Assembly: GCF_001424985.1 (NCBI RefSeq)
Contig: NZ_LMDA01000024.1
Coordinates: 1-64,000 of the forward strand
Length of the DNA: 64,000 nt
Reading direction: 5' to 3'
Origin: Rhizobium sp. Root1212
GTDB lineage: Bacteria > Pseudomonadota > Alphaproteobacteria > Rhizobiales > Rhizobiaceae
In this document: piece after piece, positions 14,141 to 22,038 of the stretch
Numbering within the stretch: position 1 is the stretch's first letter
How the letters are laid out: every line of letters starts with the position of its first letter
The notes under the pieces: generated by a model
The model's input: the letters and a program-made list of their open reading frames with translations, nothing else
Told to the model about the DNA's origin: nothing
Database searches by the model: none
Made by a program: the position numbers and the translations under genes

Positions 14141-15934
14141 ATGAGCGGTACAGACACAAAGACGGCAGCAAACCAGATGACGGGCGCGGAGATCGTTCTC
14201 CAGGCGCTCCGGGACAACGGCGTCGAGCATATCTTCGGGTATCCCGGCGGCGCGGTGCTGCCGATCTATGACGAGATCTTCCAGCAGGACGATATCCAGC
14301 ACATCCTCGTTCGCCACGAGCAGGGCGCCGGCCACATGGCCGAAGGTTACGCCCGCTCCACCGGCAAGGTCGGCGTCATGCTCGTCACCTCCGGCCCCGG
14401 CGCCACCAATGCGGTGACGCCGCTGCAGGACGCGCTGATGGACAGCATCCCGCTCGTCTGCCTCACCGGCCAGGTTCCGACGACGCTGATCGGCTCGGAC
14501 GCCTTCCAGGAATGCGATACCGTCGGCATCACCCGGCCCTGCACCAAGCACAACTGGCTGGTCAAGGACGTCAACGAACTGGCCAGCATCATCCATGAGG
14601 CCTTCCGCATCGCCCAGTCCGGCCGTCCCGGCCCGGTCGTCGTCGATATTCCGAAGGACGTGCAGTTCGCCACCGGCACCTATACGCCGCCGTCCGCCGC
14701 CCGCATCCAGACGAGCTACCAGCCGAAGGTTCAGGGCGACCTGAAGGCGATCGAGGAGGCCGTCGAGCTGATGAAGACGGCGCGGCGCCCGGTCATCTAT
14801 TCCGGCGGCGGTGTCGTCAATTCCGGTACCGATGCCTGCCAGATGCTGCGCGAGCTGGTCGAACTGACTGGCTTTCCGATCACCTCGACGCTGATGGGGC
14901 TGGGCTCCTATCCGGCCTCGGGCAAGAACTGGCTCGGCATGCTCGGCATGCACGGCACCTACGAAGCCAACATGGCGATGCACGATTGCGACGTCATGGT
15001 CTGCATCGGCGCGCGTTTCGACGACCGCATCACCGGCCGTCTCAATGCGTTTTCGCCGAACTCCAAGAAGATCCACATCGACATCGATCCCTCGTCGATC
15101 AACAAGAACGTCCGCGTCGATATCCCGATCCTCGGCGATGTCGGCCGGGTGCTGGAAGACATGATCCGCCTGTGGCGGGCCAAGGCCGGCAACGTCGACA
15201 AGGCGCGCATGGACGACTGGTGGCATAGCATCACCCGCTGGCGTGCCCGCAACTCGCTGGCCTACAAGGCCAATGACGACGTGATCATGCCCCAGTACGC
15301 GATCCAGCGGCTCTATGAGCTGAGCAAGGACCGCGATACCTACATCACTACCGAAGTCGGCCAGCACCAGATGTGGGCGGCGCAGTTCTTCGGCTTCGAG
15401 CAGCCGAACCGCTGGATGACCTCGGGCGGCCTTGGCACCATGGGTTACGGCTTCCCGGCCGCCATCGGCGCGCAGGTCGCGCATCCGGAAAGCCTCGTCA
15501 TCGACATCGCCGGCGATGCCTCGATCCAGATGTGCATCCAGGAAATGTCCTGCGCCGTACAGTATAACCTGCCGGTCAAGATCTTCATCCTCAACAACCA
15601 GTACATGGGCATGGTGCGCCAGTGGCAGCAGCTCTTGCACGGCAACCGGCTGTCGAACTCCTATACGGAAGCGATGCCGGACTTCGTCAAGCTCGCTGAA
15701 GCCTATGGCGGCGTCGGCATCCGCTGCGAAAAGCCGGGCGAACTGGACGACGCGATCCGCAGGATGATTGACACGCCGGCGCCGGTGATCTTCGATTGCC
15801 GCGTGGCAAACCTTGCCAACTGCTTCCCGATGATCCCCTCGGGCAAGGCGCACAACGAAATGCTGCTGCCGGACGAAGCCACGGACGAGGCGGTCGCCAA
15901 CGCGATCGACGCCAAGGGCCGCCAGCTGGTTTGA
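14141..15934 (+). CDS. ilvI: Acetolactate synthase, large catalytic subunit
   Basis: Condenses two pyruvates to acetolactate, or pyruvate and 2-oxobutyrate to acetohydroxybutyrate, the first common step to valine, leucine and isoleucine. The 597-residue TPP enzyme has GYPGGAVLPIYDE, the cofactor-activating Glu in RHEQGAGHMAEGYAR, and the TPP/Mg motif GDASIQMC...NNQYMGM near 460-490. GGAAACAGGCCA precedes the ATG. The small subunit gene ilvH follows after 23 bases. Expression is probably controlled by the attenuator just upstream. The gene is named ilvB or ilvI in different genomes. Confidence 0.96.
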   Translation: MSGTDTKTAANQMTGAEIVLQALRDNGVEHIFGYPGGAVLPIYDEIFQQDDIQHILVRHEQGAGHMAEGYARSTGKVGVMLVTSGPGATNAVTPLQDALMDSIPLVCLTGQVPTTLIGSDAFQECDTVGITRPCTKHNWLVKDVNELASIIHEAFRIAQSGRPGPVVVDIPKDVQFATGTYTPPSAARIQTSYQPKVQGDLKAIEEAVELMKTARRPVIYSGGGVVNSGTDACQMLRELVELTGFPITSTLMGLGSYPASGKNWLGMLGMHGTYEANMAMHDCDVMVCIGARFDDRITGRLNAFSPNSKKIHIDIDPSSINKNVRVDIPILGDVGRVLEDMIRLWRAKAGNVDKARMDDWWHSITRWRARNSLAYKANDDVIMPQYAIQRLYELSKDRDTYITTEVGQHQMWAAQFFGFEQPNRWMTSGGLGTMGYGFPAAIGAQVAHPESLVIDIAGDASIQMCIQEMSCAVQYNLPVKIFILNNQYMGMVRQWQQLLHGNRLSNSYTEAMPDFVKLAEAYGGVGIRCEKPGELDDAIRRMIDTPAPVIFDCRVANLANCFPMIPSGKAHNEMLLPDEATDEAVANAIDAKGRQLV

Positions 15935-15957
15935 TGGAATAGGATAGAGGAACCGAC

Positions 15958-16530
15958 ATGAACGCACATCTTCAGCCGACGGGCTCTGCCTACTTCATCG
16001 CCAAGGAAACCGAAAAGGTCGAGAAGCATACGCTTTCGGTTCTGGTCGACAACGAGCCGGGCGTGCTTGCCCGCGTCATCGGCCTGTTTTCGGGCCGCGG
16101 CTACAACATCGAAAGCCTGACCGTTTCGGAAACGGAGCATGAAGCGCACCTATCGCGCATCACCATCGTCACCAGCGGCACGCCGCACGTGCTGGAGCAG
16201 ATCAAGGCGCAGCTCGAACGGATCGTGCCGGTACACCGGGTCGTCGACCTGACGGTACGCGCCGGTTCGCTCGGCCATGACCGGCCGATCGAGCGCGAAG
16301 TGGCGCTGGTGAAGGTCGTCGGCGAAGGCGACCACCGCGCCGAGACGCTGCGGCTGGCCGATGCCTTCCATGCCAAGGTGGTGGATGCGACGGTCGATCA
16401 CTTCATTCTGGAGATCACCGGCAAGTCGTCGAAGATCGACCAGTTCGTGGCCGTGATGAAGCCGCTGGGGCTGATCGAGGTTTGCCGCACCGGCGTTGCC
16501 GCGATGAACCGGGGTGGGCAGGGAATGTAA
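15958..16530 (+). CDS. ilvH: Acetolactate synthase, small regulatory subunit
   Basis: Regulatory partner of the large subunit, 190 residues. The N-terminal ACT domain (about 22-97) shows VLVDNEPGVLARVIGLFSGR and YNIESLTVSETE, which binds valine for feedback inhibition; the C-terminal domain ends near GLIEVCRTGVAAMNRG. Length and motifs match ilvH of Rhizobiales. AGAGGAACCGAC before the ATG supports the start. Confidence 0.96.
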   Translation: MNAHLQPTGSAYFIAKETEKVEKHTLSVLVDNEPGVLARVIGLFSGRGYNIESLTVSETEHEAHLSRITIVTSGTPHVLEQIKAQLERIVPVHRVVDLTVRAGSLGHDRPIEREVALVKVVGEGDHRAETLRLADAFHAKVVDATVDHFILEITGKSSKIDQFVAVMKPLGLIEVCRTGVAAMNRGGQGM

Positions 16531-16579
16531 GGGAGGGGTGGTCCGGAGGCATCCGGACTGCTCGCAAAACTCCCTCCTT

Positions 16580-16668
16580 CGTCATGCTCGGCCTTGAGCC
16601 GAGCATCTGCTGGCCCTCGGTTTTCGCGGAGACGCTGGAAGATCCTCGGCACAAGGCCGAGGATGACG
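16580..16668. repeat. Dispersed palindromic element after ilvH
   Basis: The element begins CGTCATGCTCGGCCTTGAGC and ends GATCCTCGGC...CCGAGGATGACG. Each end is a hairpin (CTCGGC-CTTGA-GCCGAG and CCTCGGC-ACAAG-GCCGAGG), and the two ends are also complementary to each other, so the whole can fold as one long stem. Confidence 0.7.
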
Positions 16669-16690
16669 ACGGAATATGACGACAGACTAT

Positions 16691-16728
16691 GAAAGAAGCC
16701 GCTCAGATCATTTCGAGCGGCTTCTTTC
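16691..16728. terminator. Bidirectional terminator between ilvH and the aldo/keto reductase
   Basis: A perfect 14-bp stem, GAAAGAAGCCGCTC at 16691-16704 and its complement at 16715-16728, around a 10-nt loop. It overlaps the last codons and stop of the minus-strand aldo/keto reductase gene, and its A/T-rich outer ends give a T-run on both strands. Confidence 0.75.
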
Positions 16729-17542
16729 GTTTCGGCGGGGCGAAGACCTGATCGAGGTTGGCGAGGTTTTCCGGGGTCAGGTGGAGATCGACTGATGCAC
16801 GGTTTTCCTCGGCGCGCTGGCGTGAGCCGGTCTTCGGAATGGCGATGACGCCGGGGCGGCTGAGGAGGAAGGCGAGCGCCACCTGCGCGGGCGTCGCCTG
16901 ATGCGCCTTGGCGATGTGGACGAGTTCGGGATGGCGCAGCAGCCGACCCTCGTCGAGCGGCGAATAGGCCATGACCGGGATGCCGCGCTTCTGGCACCAG
17001 GGCAGGAGATCAAACTCGATGCCGCGGCGGGCGAGGTTGTAGAGTACCTGGTTGGCGGCGCAGTCTTTGGAGAAAGAATCCAGTTCCTCCATGTCGTCGA
17101 CATCGAAGTTGGAGACGCCCCAGGCCTTGATCTTGCCGGCCTCCAGCAGGCGCTCGAAACCTTCCAGCGTTTCGTCGAGGCCGTAACCGCCGCGCCAGTG
17201 CAGCAGGTAGAGATCGACATGATCGGTGCCGAGGCGCATCAGGCTTTCCTCGCAGGCGCGCACGGTGCCGGCGGTGCTGGCATTGTAAGGCAGGACTTTC
17301 GAGACGAGGAATGCTTCCTCGCGCCGCCCGCGAATGGCTTCGCCGACGACGGATTCCGAGCCGCCCTCGGCGTACATTTCGGCCGTGTCGATCAGCGTCA
17401 TTCCGAGGTCGAGGCCATGGCGCAGGCTTTCCGCCTCCTGTTTCCAGTCTCCGCCGCGCTCGCCCATGTGCCAGGTGCCTTGGCCGAGAACGGGGACGTC
17501 GATACCGCCGGGAAAACGGGTTTTCGGGATGGGAGAGGTCAT
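16703..17542 (-). CDS. Aldo/keto reductase
   Basis: A 279-residue NADPH-dependent oxidoreductase with the full catalytic tetrad Asp52, Tyr57 (LIDTAEMY), Lys82 (VSKVLP) and His115 (LYLLHWRGG), and the cofactor-binding [13 protein letters not shown] segment near the C-terminus. The frame opens further upstream, but the family-like sequence starts with [10 protein letters not shown] at 17542. These enzymes reduce aldehydes and ketones; the natural substrate is unknown. It is convergent with ilvH, and its stop codon lies within the shared terminator. Confidence 0.9.
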   Translation of the reverse strand: MTSPIPKTRFPGGIDVPVLGQGTWHMGERGGDWKQEAESLRHGLDLGMTLIDTAEMYAEGGSESVVGEAIRGRREEAFLVSKVLPYNASTAGTVRACEESLMRLGTDHVDLYLLHWRGGYGLDETLEGFERLLEAGKIKAWGVSNFDVDDMEELDSFSKDCAANQVLYNLARRGIEFDLLPWCQKRGIPVMAYSPLDEGRLLRHPELVHIAKAHQATPAQVALAFLLSRPGVIAIPKTGSRQRAEENRASVDLHLTPENLANLDQVFAPPKRKKPLEMI

Positions 17543-17706
17543 GGGACGGTCCTCGATGTGAAAGGTCGGATGAGCATATAGGCAAAGACACGGCCTTGTG
17601 GAGGGGAGGCGGGGAGAAGCAGTTTCTTGTGAAATGACATCACTGGGATGCCGCCGGTGCCCTTCCTTTCTTGTCACCATGACAAGTTTCGGGTGGTCGT
17701 TCGCAA

Positions 17707-17727
17707 TAGGTCAGCTACCTTGACCTA
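17707..17727. promoter_or_regulatory. Operator-like palindrome upstream of lysE (site A)
   Basis: TAGGTCA-GCTACCT-TGACCTA: perfect 7-bp arms with a 7-bp spacer, 18 bp before the LysE start and overlapping a TTGACC hexamer. A near copy lies at 33183-33207 upstream of an aminotransferase gene (spacer GCAACAT), so both genes are probably controlled by one regulator. Confidence 0.65.
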
Positions 17728-17745
17728 AAATTCCGGAGGATACCC

Positions 17746-18339
17746 ATGCAGGCCGATACGCTTCTGGCGCTGTTTCTTTTTGCCTTCACGACGTCGATCA
17801 CGCCCGGCCCGAACAACATGATGCTGTTTGCCTCAGGCGTGAATTTCGGCTTCGTGCGCACCATTCCGCACATGTTGGGCATCGGGGTCGGGTTTCTGAT
17901 CCTGCTGATCGCCGTGGGGCTCGGGCTCGGGGCGCTGCTGCATTCGGTGCCGCTCCTCTATACCATCCTAAAATTCGCCGGTGGGGCCTATCTGATCTGG
18001 ATCACGTGGAAGATCGGTTCTTCGCGCAGCCTGTCGGACGGCCAGGCGGGAACGGAGCCGATGAGCTTCCTGCAGGCGGCGGCCTTTCAATGGGTCAATC
18101 CGAAGGCCTGGGTGATGGCGGTTTCGGCGATGGCGACCTATACCAGCGAGCAGAGCTATCTCACGAGCGTCATGATCGTCGGGGTGATCTTTGCCATCGT
18201 CAATGTACCGAGCGTTTCGACCTGGGCAGGTTTCGGCTCGGCGCTGCGGCAATGGCTGTCCGATCCCGTCCGGCTCAAATGGTTCAACATCACCATGGCA
18301 GTCTTGCTCGTGGTCAGTCTTTGGCCGATGCTGCAATAG
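17746..18339 (+). CDS. LysE/RhtB-family exporter
   Basis: A 197-residue inner-membrane protein with six predicted helices and the family motif SITPGPNNMMLFASG near residue 18-32. Members export amino acids or their derivatives (lysine, threonine, homoserine, cysteine). The ribosome binding site GGAGGATACCC precedes the ATG. The nitrile hydratase genes follow 24 bases after its stop, so it is probably the first gene of that operon and under the palindrome at 17707-17727. Exported substrate unknown. Confidence 0.88.
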   Translation: MQADTLLALFLFAFTTSITPGPNNMMLFASGVNFGFVRTIPHMLGIGVGFLILLIAVGLGLGALLHSVPLLYTILKFAGGAYLIWITWKIGSSRSLSDGQAGTEPMSFLQAAAFQWVNPKAWVMAVSAMATYTSEQSYLTSVMIVGVIFAIVNVPSVSTWAGFGSALRQWLSDPVRLKWFNITMAVLLVVSLWPMLQ

Positions 18340-18363
18340 CATCGGGTTGCAGGAGAGCGTGAC

Positions 18364-18984
18364 ATGCACGATCACGATGACGACCACCATCACGACAACC
18401 ATTTTTCCGACATGCAGGCGCGGGTCAAAGCGCTCGAAACGCTCTTGACCGCCAAGGGGCTGATCGATCCGAAGGCGATCGATGCCATCGTCGAGACCTA
18501 TGAGACCAAGATCGGGCCGCGCAACGGCGCGCATGTGGTGGCCAAGGCCTGGACGGACCCGGAGTTTGCGGCGTGGCTGAAGCGGGACGCCACCGCGGCC
18601 ATCGCCAGCCTCGGCTATACCGGCCGGCAGGGCGAGCATATGCGCGCCGTGTTCAATACGCCGGAAACCCACAATCTCGTCGTCTGCACGCTGTGCTCCT
18701 GTTATCCGTGGTCGGTGCTGGGGCTGCCGCCGGTCTGGTACAAGGCGCCGGCCTATCGGTCGCGGGCGGTGATCGATCCGCGCGGGGTGCTGGCCGAATT
18801 CGGGCTGGCGCTGCCGGAAGGGCAGGCGATCCGGGTGTGGGATTCGACGGCGGAACTGCGCTATCTCGTCATTCCCGAACGGCCTGCCGGGACGGAAGCG
18901 ATGGGCGAGGCGGAGCTTGCGGCGCTGGTGAGCCGCGATGCGATGATCGGCACGGCGATCGTGCACTTGGCGGAGGCTGCCTGA
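18364..18984 (+). CDS. nthA: Nitrile hydratase, alpha subunit (cobalt type)
   Basis: Hydrates nitriles to amides with the beta subunit. The metal-binding motif is VCTLCSC with Cys108, Cys111 and Cys113; Thr at position 109 marks the cobalt-type (iron enzymes have Ser). The N-terminus is strikingly His/Asp-rich ([13 protein letters not shown]), which may help metal loading. The 206-residue length is normal. The stop overlaps the beta subunit start (TGATG). No amidase gene follows, so the amide product must be handled elsewhere or exported. Confidence 0.95.
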   Translation: MHDHDDDHHHDNHFSDMQARVKALETLLTAKGLIDPKAIDAIVETYETKIGPRNGAHVVAKAWTDPEFAAWLKRDATAAIASLGYTGRQGEHMRAVFNTPETHNLVVCTLCSCYPWSVLGLPPVWYKAPAYRSRAVIDPRGVLAEFGLALPEGQAIRVWDSTAELRYLVIPERPAGTEAMGEAELAALVSRDAMIGTAIVHLAEAA

Positions 18985-19643
18985 TGAACGGGCCGCACGA
19001 TCTCGGCGGACAACATGGGCTCGGGCCGGTCGCGCCGGAAAAGGATGAGCCCATTTTCCATGCCGAATGGGAGAAGCGGGCGCTGGGTGTGACGCTCTCC
19101 TGCGGCGCCTTCGGTGCCTGGAGCATCGACGAAAGCCGGCATGCGCGGGAAAACATTCCGCCGGCCACGTATCTTTCGGCCAGCTATTACGAAATTTGGA
19201 TCAGGGCACTGGAGACGCTGCTGGAGCGGCATGGTTTTGCCACCACCGAAGAGCTTGAGAGCGGCGTGTTGGCCGGGCCGGGCAGGGCGCCGAAGCGGGT
19301 GCTGACGGCGGATATGGTCGAAGGCGTGCTGGCGAAGGGCGGGCCTTGTGATCGGCCGGCATCCGGGCCGGCGCTTTTCAAGCCGGGCGAGCGGGTGCGG
19401 ACGCGGAATTTCAATCCGACGACCCATACGCGGTTGCCGCGTTATGCGCGCGGGCGGGGCGGTACCGTCGAGGCAGTGCAGGGGAGTTTCGTGTTTCCCG
19501 ACGACAATGCCCATGGCAAGGGCGAGAGCCCTCAGTGGGTCTATACGGTCGTCTTCGATGCCGCCGAGATATGGGGCGAGGGGGCGGCGCCGGGACTGAC
19601 CGTTTCGATCGATGCCTGGGAGAGTTATCTTGAACGCGCGTGA
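18984..19643 (+). CDS. nthB: Nitrile hydratase, beta subunit
   Basis: The 219-residue beta subunit begins [20 protein letters not shown], the family signature, and has the helical N-terminal half and the SH3-like C-terminal half (FKPGERVRTRNFNPTTHTRLPRYARG, VYTVVFDAAEIWG). It forms the tunnel and part of the active site with the alpha subunit. The ATG overlaps the alpha stop as TGATG; an apparent longer frame starting at 18573 is only the shadow of nthA. The accessory gene overlaps its 3' end. Confidence 0.94.
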   Translation: MNGPHDLGGQHGLGPVAPEKDEPIFHAEWEKRALGVTLSCGAFGAWSIDESRHARENIPPATYLSASYYEIWIRALETLLERHGFATTEELESGVLAGPGRAPKRVLTADMVEGVLAKGGPCDRPASGPALFKPGERVRTRNFNPTTHTRLPRYARGRGGTVEAVQGSFVFPDDNAHGKGESPQWVYTVVFDAAEIWGEGAAPGLTVSIDAWESYLERA

Positions 19644-20001
19644 TCTTTTGGGGACGCCCGGCCTGCCGCTGGCGCAGGATGGCGGGCCGGTTTTTGCCGA
19701 GCCCTGGCAGGCGGAAGCCTTTGCCATGACGGTGCGGCTGCATGAGCGCGGGGTGTTTTCCTGGAGCGAGTGGGCCGAAGTGCTGTCGCAGGAGCTTTAT
19801 CGGCCGGGGCGCTGTGTCGATGGCAGCGACTATTATGATTGCTGGGTGGCGGCGTTGTCGCGCATCCTGTCGGAGCTTTCGATCGTGCGCGGGGATGATC
19901 TGGTGCGGCTGAGTGAAGCCTGGCAGCGGGCGGCGGAAGCGACGCCGCATGGGATGCCGATTGTTTTGGAGAATGATCCTCTGGGGAAGGGGGCGGCTTA
20001 G
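19630..20001 (+). CDS. Nitrile hydratase accessory (metallochaperone) protein
   Basis: A protein of about 123 residues like the beta-subunit N-terminal half: FAEPWQAEAFAMTVRLHERGVFSWSEWAEVLSQEL and GSDYYDCWVAALSRIL. In cobalt enzymes such activators (P14K/NhlE type) bring the metal-loaded alpha subunit to the complex. The start is probably TTG at 19630, giving NARDLLGTPGLPL after the initiator, with GGAGAG six bases upstream; ATG at 19612 is an alternative. It overlaps nthB and its TAG stop opens palindromic repeat copy 2. Confidence 0.85.
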   Translation: MNARDLLGTPGLPLAQDGGPVFAEPWQAEAFAMTVRLHERGVFSWSEWAEVLSQELYRPGRCVDGSDYYDCWVAALSRILSELSIVRGDDLVRLSEAWQRAAEATPHGMPIVLENDPLGKGAA

Positions 20002-20143
20002 GACCGGCCGCCATTCAGCTTAGGCCGGTCTGCAAATGGCGCTTTCCCGTGCTTCCGATGCTCACGTACTCGAGTACGCTGCGCTTCGGGTCACGGAAAA
20101 TCACCATTTTCGACTCGGCCTGAGCTGAATGGCGACCGGTCCT
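20000..20143. repeat. Long imperfect palindromic repeat, copy 2
   Basis: Closely matches the element at 1434-1578: same ends (AGGACCG...ACCGGTCCT), same internal GCAAATGGCGCTTTCCCGTG and GGGTCACGGAAAATCACCA, with changes mostly near the centre (CACGTAC-TCGA-GTACG here). It again begins on the AG of a TAG stop codon. Confidence 0.85.
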
Positions 20144-20182
20144 CGGCGACTGTGGGCAGCGGGCTTGGAGTTTGCGGAGAGA

Positions 20183-20231
20183 CCCCCTCATCCGGCCCTT
20201 CGGGCCACCTTCTCCCCGCTGGGGAGAAGGG
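20183..20231. repeat. RIME1-type palindrome (partial)
   Basis: CCCCTCATCCGGCCCTTCGG then CCACCTTCTCCCCGCTGGGGAGAAGGG, almost identical to 2668-2716. It lies between the nitrile hydratase operon and the convergent anti-sigma gene. Confidence 0.75.
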
Positions 20232-20240
20232 AGAACCGCA

Positions 20241-21029
20241 TCAGCTTTCGAACTGCCGGTAGCATTCCTCGGCGATCTCCTGCAGGTTTTGGCGGGTGAT
20301 CTCGCCGGTGACGGCGTAGCCGATCTCGCCGTCGATCCAGTAGAAGGTTTCGAGACTGCCGGCGCTGGCGAAGCGGAAGCTGGTCTCGGCATTGTCGGGA
20401 TTGCGGCCGATGAGCACCGTCAGGCGCTTGCCGCTGTCGTCCTCGTACATCAGCATCGCGCCGGCCTTGCCGCTGACCGGCAGCAGGCGGCCGCCGATCA
20501 AATGGAAGCCTTGCGCCTTGAGATCGGGCGCGCGCAGCTTGTAATCCAGCCGTTTGCCCAGCCAGGAGACCAGATGCGCCTCCTGATCGGCGCCGACTTC
20601 CACCGGATGGCGGACTTCGCTCGTGTAGATGAGGAAGGCGGATTTGGCCTGGGCCGGCAGATCGGTAAGAGCAAAGGCCGTCTGCTGCAGCGGCGGGCGG
20701 GCGAGCAACTGCTGGCCAAAGATGCCGGTGGCGGCGCCGGCGATGAAAAGCGCGAGGCCCGCGGCAGCGGCGGGAAGCCAGCGCGGCAGGAAGCGGGCGT
20801 TTTTCGCCGACGTGGCGATGAGATCGCGGTCATCATCTTCCGCGTGGGCGTAGGCGGCAAACAGCGTGCGCAGGCCTTCCGCGTGGTTCCTCCATTGGCG
20901 GACTTCGTCGGCAGCGTCCGGGTTTTCGGCAAGCCAGGCCTCGACATCCGCGTGGCGTTTCTCATCGAGGAAGCCGTCGATATAAGCGTGCAGGTCGTTT
21001 TCGGTGACCGTGTTGTTTTCCGTGTTCAT
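20241..21029 (-). CDS. Anti-sigma factor, membrane-bound
   Basis: A 262-residue protein with an N-terminal zinc-finger-like anti-sigma domain without the usual Cys (NDLHAYIDGFLDEKRHADVEAWLAENP), one membrane helix at about 84-106 and a periplasmic domain. This resembles RsiW/ChrR-type partners of ECF sigma factors. It is encoded directly after the sigma gene with an ATGA overlap, the standard layout for a sigma/anti-sigma pair. The signal sensed is unknown. Confidence 0.85.
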   Translation of the reverse strand: MNTENNTVTENDLHAYIDGFLDEKRHADVEAWLAENPDAADEVRQWRNHAEGLRTLFAAYAHAEDDDRDLIATSAKNARFLPRWLPAAAAGLALFIAGAATGIFGQQLLARPPLQQTAFALTDLPAQAKSAFLIYTSEVRHPVEVGADQEAHLVSWLGKRLDYKLRAPDLKAQGFHLIGGRLLPVSGKAGAMLMYEDDSGKRLTVLIGRNPDNAETSFRFASAGSLETFYWIDGEIGYAVTGEITRQNLQEIAEECYRQFES

Positions 21030-21535
21030 TTCGGTCTCCGCAGGGGGACGATATTGCTGCGCGACAGATGTTCCGCCATCTGCCGGCGGGCGCGCGACAG
21101 GCGCGACATGACGGTGCCGATCGGGACGCCGAGCGTATCGGCGACCTCCTGATAGCTGTAGCCTTCGACGACGACCAGCATCAGCACGGTGCGGTAATCC
21201 GGCGAGAGCGCGTTGACCGCCTGATTGAGCCGTTGTTTTTCAAGCGGATCGCCGGGTTCGGTCGCGCTATCCTGCGGGGCGGTTTCGTCGGTCAGCTCGA
21301 CGGGTGGATGTAGCTTTTGCCGGCGATAGCCGTCGCGGTAGAGATTGGTCATGATCGTGAAGGCCCAGGAGCGCAGGCTGCCGCCGCGCCACTGGGCGCG
21401 GCGGACAAGCACTTTCTCGACGCAATCCTGCAGCAGGTCCTCGCCATCGGCATCCGAGCGGGCGAGGCTGCGCGAATAGCGGCGCAAGAGCGGGAGCAGC
21501 GAAAGCACCTGTTCCTCGAAGGGCTCGGTCTTCAT
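21026..21535 (-). CDS. ECF sigma factor
   Basis: A 169-residue group 4 sigma-70 factor. Region 2 is in SLARSDADGEDLLQDCVEKVLVRR...SWAFTIMTNLYRDGYRR; region 4 is in VNALSPDYRTVLMLVVVEGYSYQEVADTLGVPIGTVMSRLSRARR. The ATG at 21535 (MKTEPFEEQ) is preferred over a frame that opens at 21583. The anti-sigma gene overlaps downstream, and a secreted protein gene lies 31 bases upstream in the same direction, so the module probably autoregulates. Confidence 0.9.
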   Translation of the reverse strand: MKTEPFEEQVLSLLPLLRRYSRSLARSDADGEDLLQDCVEKVLVRRAQWRGGSLRSWAFTIMTNLYRDGYRRQKLHPPVELTDETAPQDSATEPGDPLEKQRLNQAVNALSPDYRTVLMLVVVEGYSYQEVADTLGVPIGTVMSRLSRARRQMAEHLSRSNIVPLRRPK

Positions 21536-21566
21536 GGCCGTTCTTTCCGCTGTCGGTTCGCGGCCA

Positions 21567-21944
21567 TCAGGGGCGCGCGGCATCCCAGACGCTCTTCACG
21601 CCGTCGCCGGTGGCGTCGCCCTGCTTCTTGTCCTTGACCCAGAAATAGAGCGGCATGCCCTTCAATGCCCATTGCTTGCTGCCGTCCTCGCGCTCGACCA
21701 GCGTGTAATCGCCTTCCGGTGCGGCCGAGGCGTCGGCAAGGTAAGGCGGCCAGTTCTTGGCGCAGTCATCATAGCAATTGGACTTGCCGCTTTCATCCTT
21801 CTTGAAGGTGTAGAGCGTCATGCCGTTTGCGGCGGCGATCACGTCGCCCTTGTCGGTCTTGACGGTCTGCATCGGCGGGGCGGCAAAGGCGGGCAGGGCC
21901 GCAAGGAGCGTGAAGCCGGCGGCGAGAGACAGAATGGTTTTCAT
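21567..21944 (-). CDS. Secreted lipoprotein-repeat (COG4315) protein
   Basis: A 125-residue protein with a clear signal peptide (MKTILSLAAGFTLLAALPAFAA) and two copies of the secreted-repeat motif: NGMTLYTFKKDESGKSNCYDDCAKNWPPYLA and GSKQWALKGMPLYFWVKDKKQGDATGDGV. These periplasmic domains occur widely next to ECF sigma genes; function is not established, though a redox or haem-linked role has been suggested. It is the first gene of the sigma operon and so a probable target of the sigma factor. Confidence 0.85.
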   Translation of the reverse strand: MKTILSLAAGFTLLAALPAFAAPPMQTVKTDKGDVIAAANGMTLYTFKKDESGKSNCYDDCAKNWPPYLADASAAPEGDYTLVEREDGSKQWALKGMPLYFWVKDKKQGDATGDGVKSVWDAARP

Positions 21945-21992
21945 GGGATCGTCCTAGCTCGTGTTTCGCCGCTTCCTGCGGCACGCAGCTTA

Positions 21993-22020
21993 GGACCGAT
22001 AAGGCACGGGTTTTATTCCC
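21993..22020 (-). promoter_or_regulatory. Candidate ECF promoter of the sigma operon
   Basis: On the minus strand GGGAATAAA (22020-22012) is followed by 13 bases and CGGTCC (21998-21993). A GGGAATAAA-type -35 element followed by a CG-T-rich -10 is seen for some ECF groups in alphaproteobacteria. It is the only such motif before the operon and lies about 50 bases upstream of the first ATG. Confidence 0.4.
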
Positions 22021-22038
22021 GCTTTCCCGCAATGTTTT

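Noticed and set aside
14105-15967. 620-codon open frame antisense to ilvI
   Set aside because: It mirrors the high third-position GC of ilvI, has no ribosome binding site at its start and no recognisable domain. Similar long antisense frames oppose the kinase gene (45535-47232), the LLM/DsbA genes (47015-48832) and the channel gene (37419-38831).
18573-18983. N-terminal extension of nitrile hydratase beta
   Set aside because: The open frame is the shadow of the alpha gene; the family start [12 protein letters not shown] lies at 18984 with a TGATG overlap.
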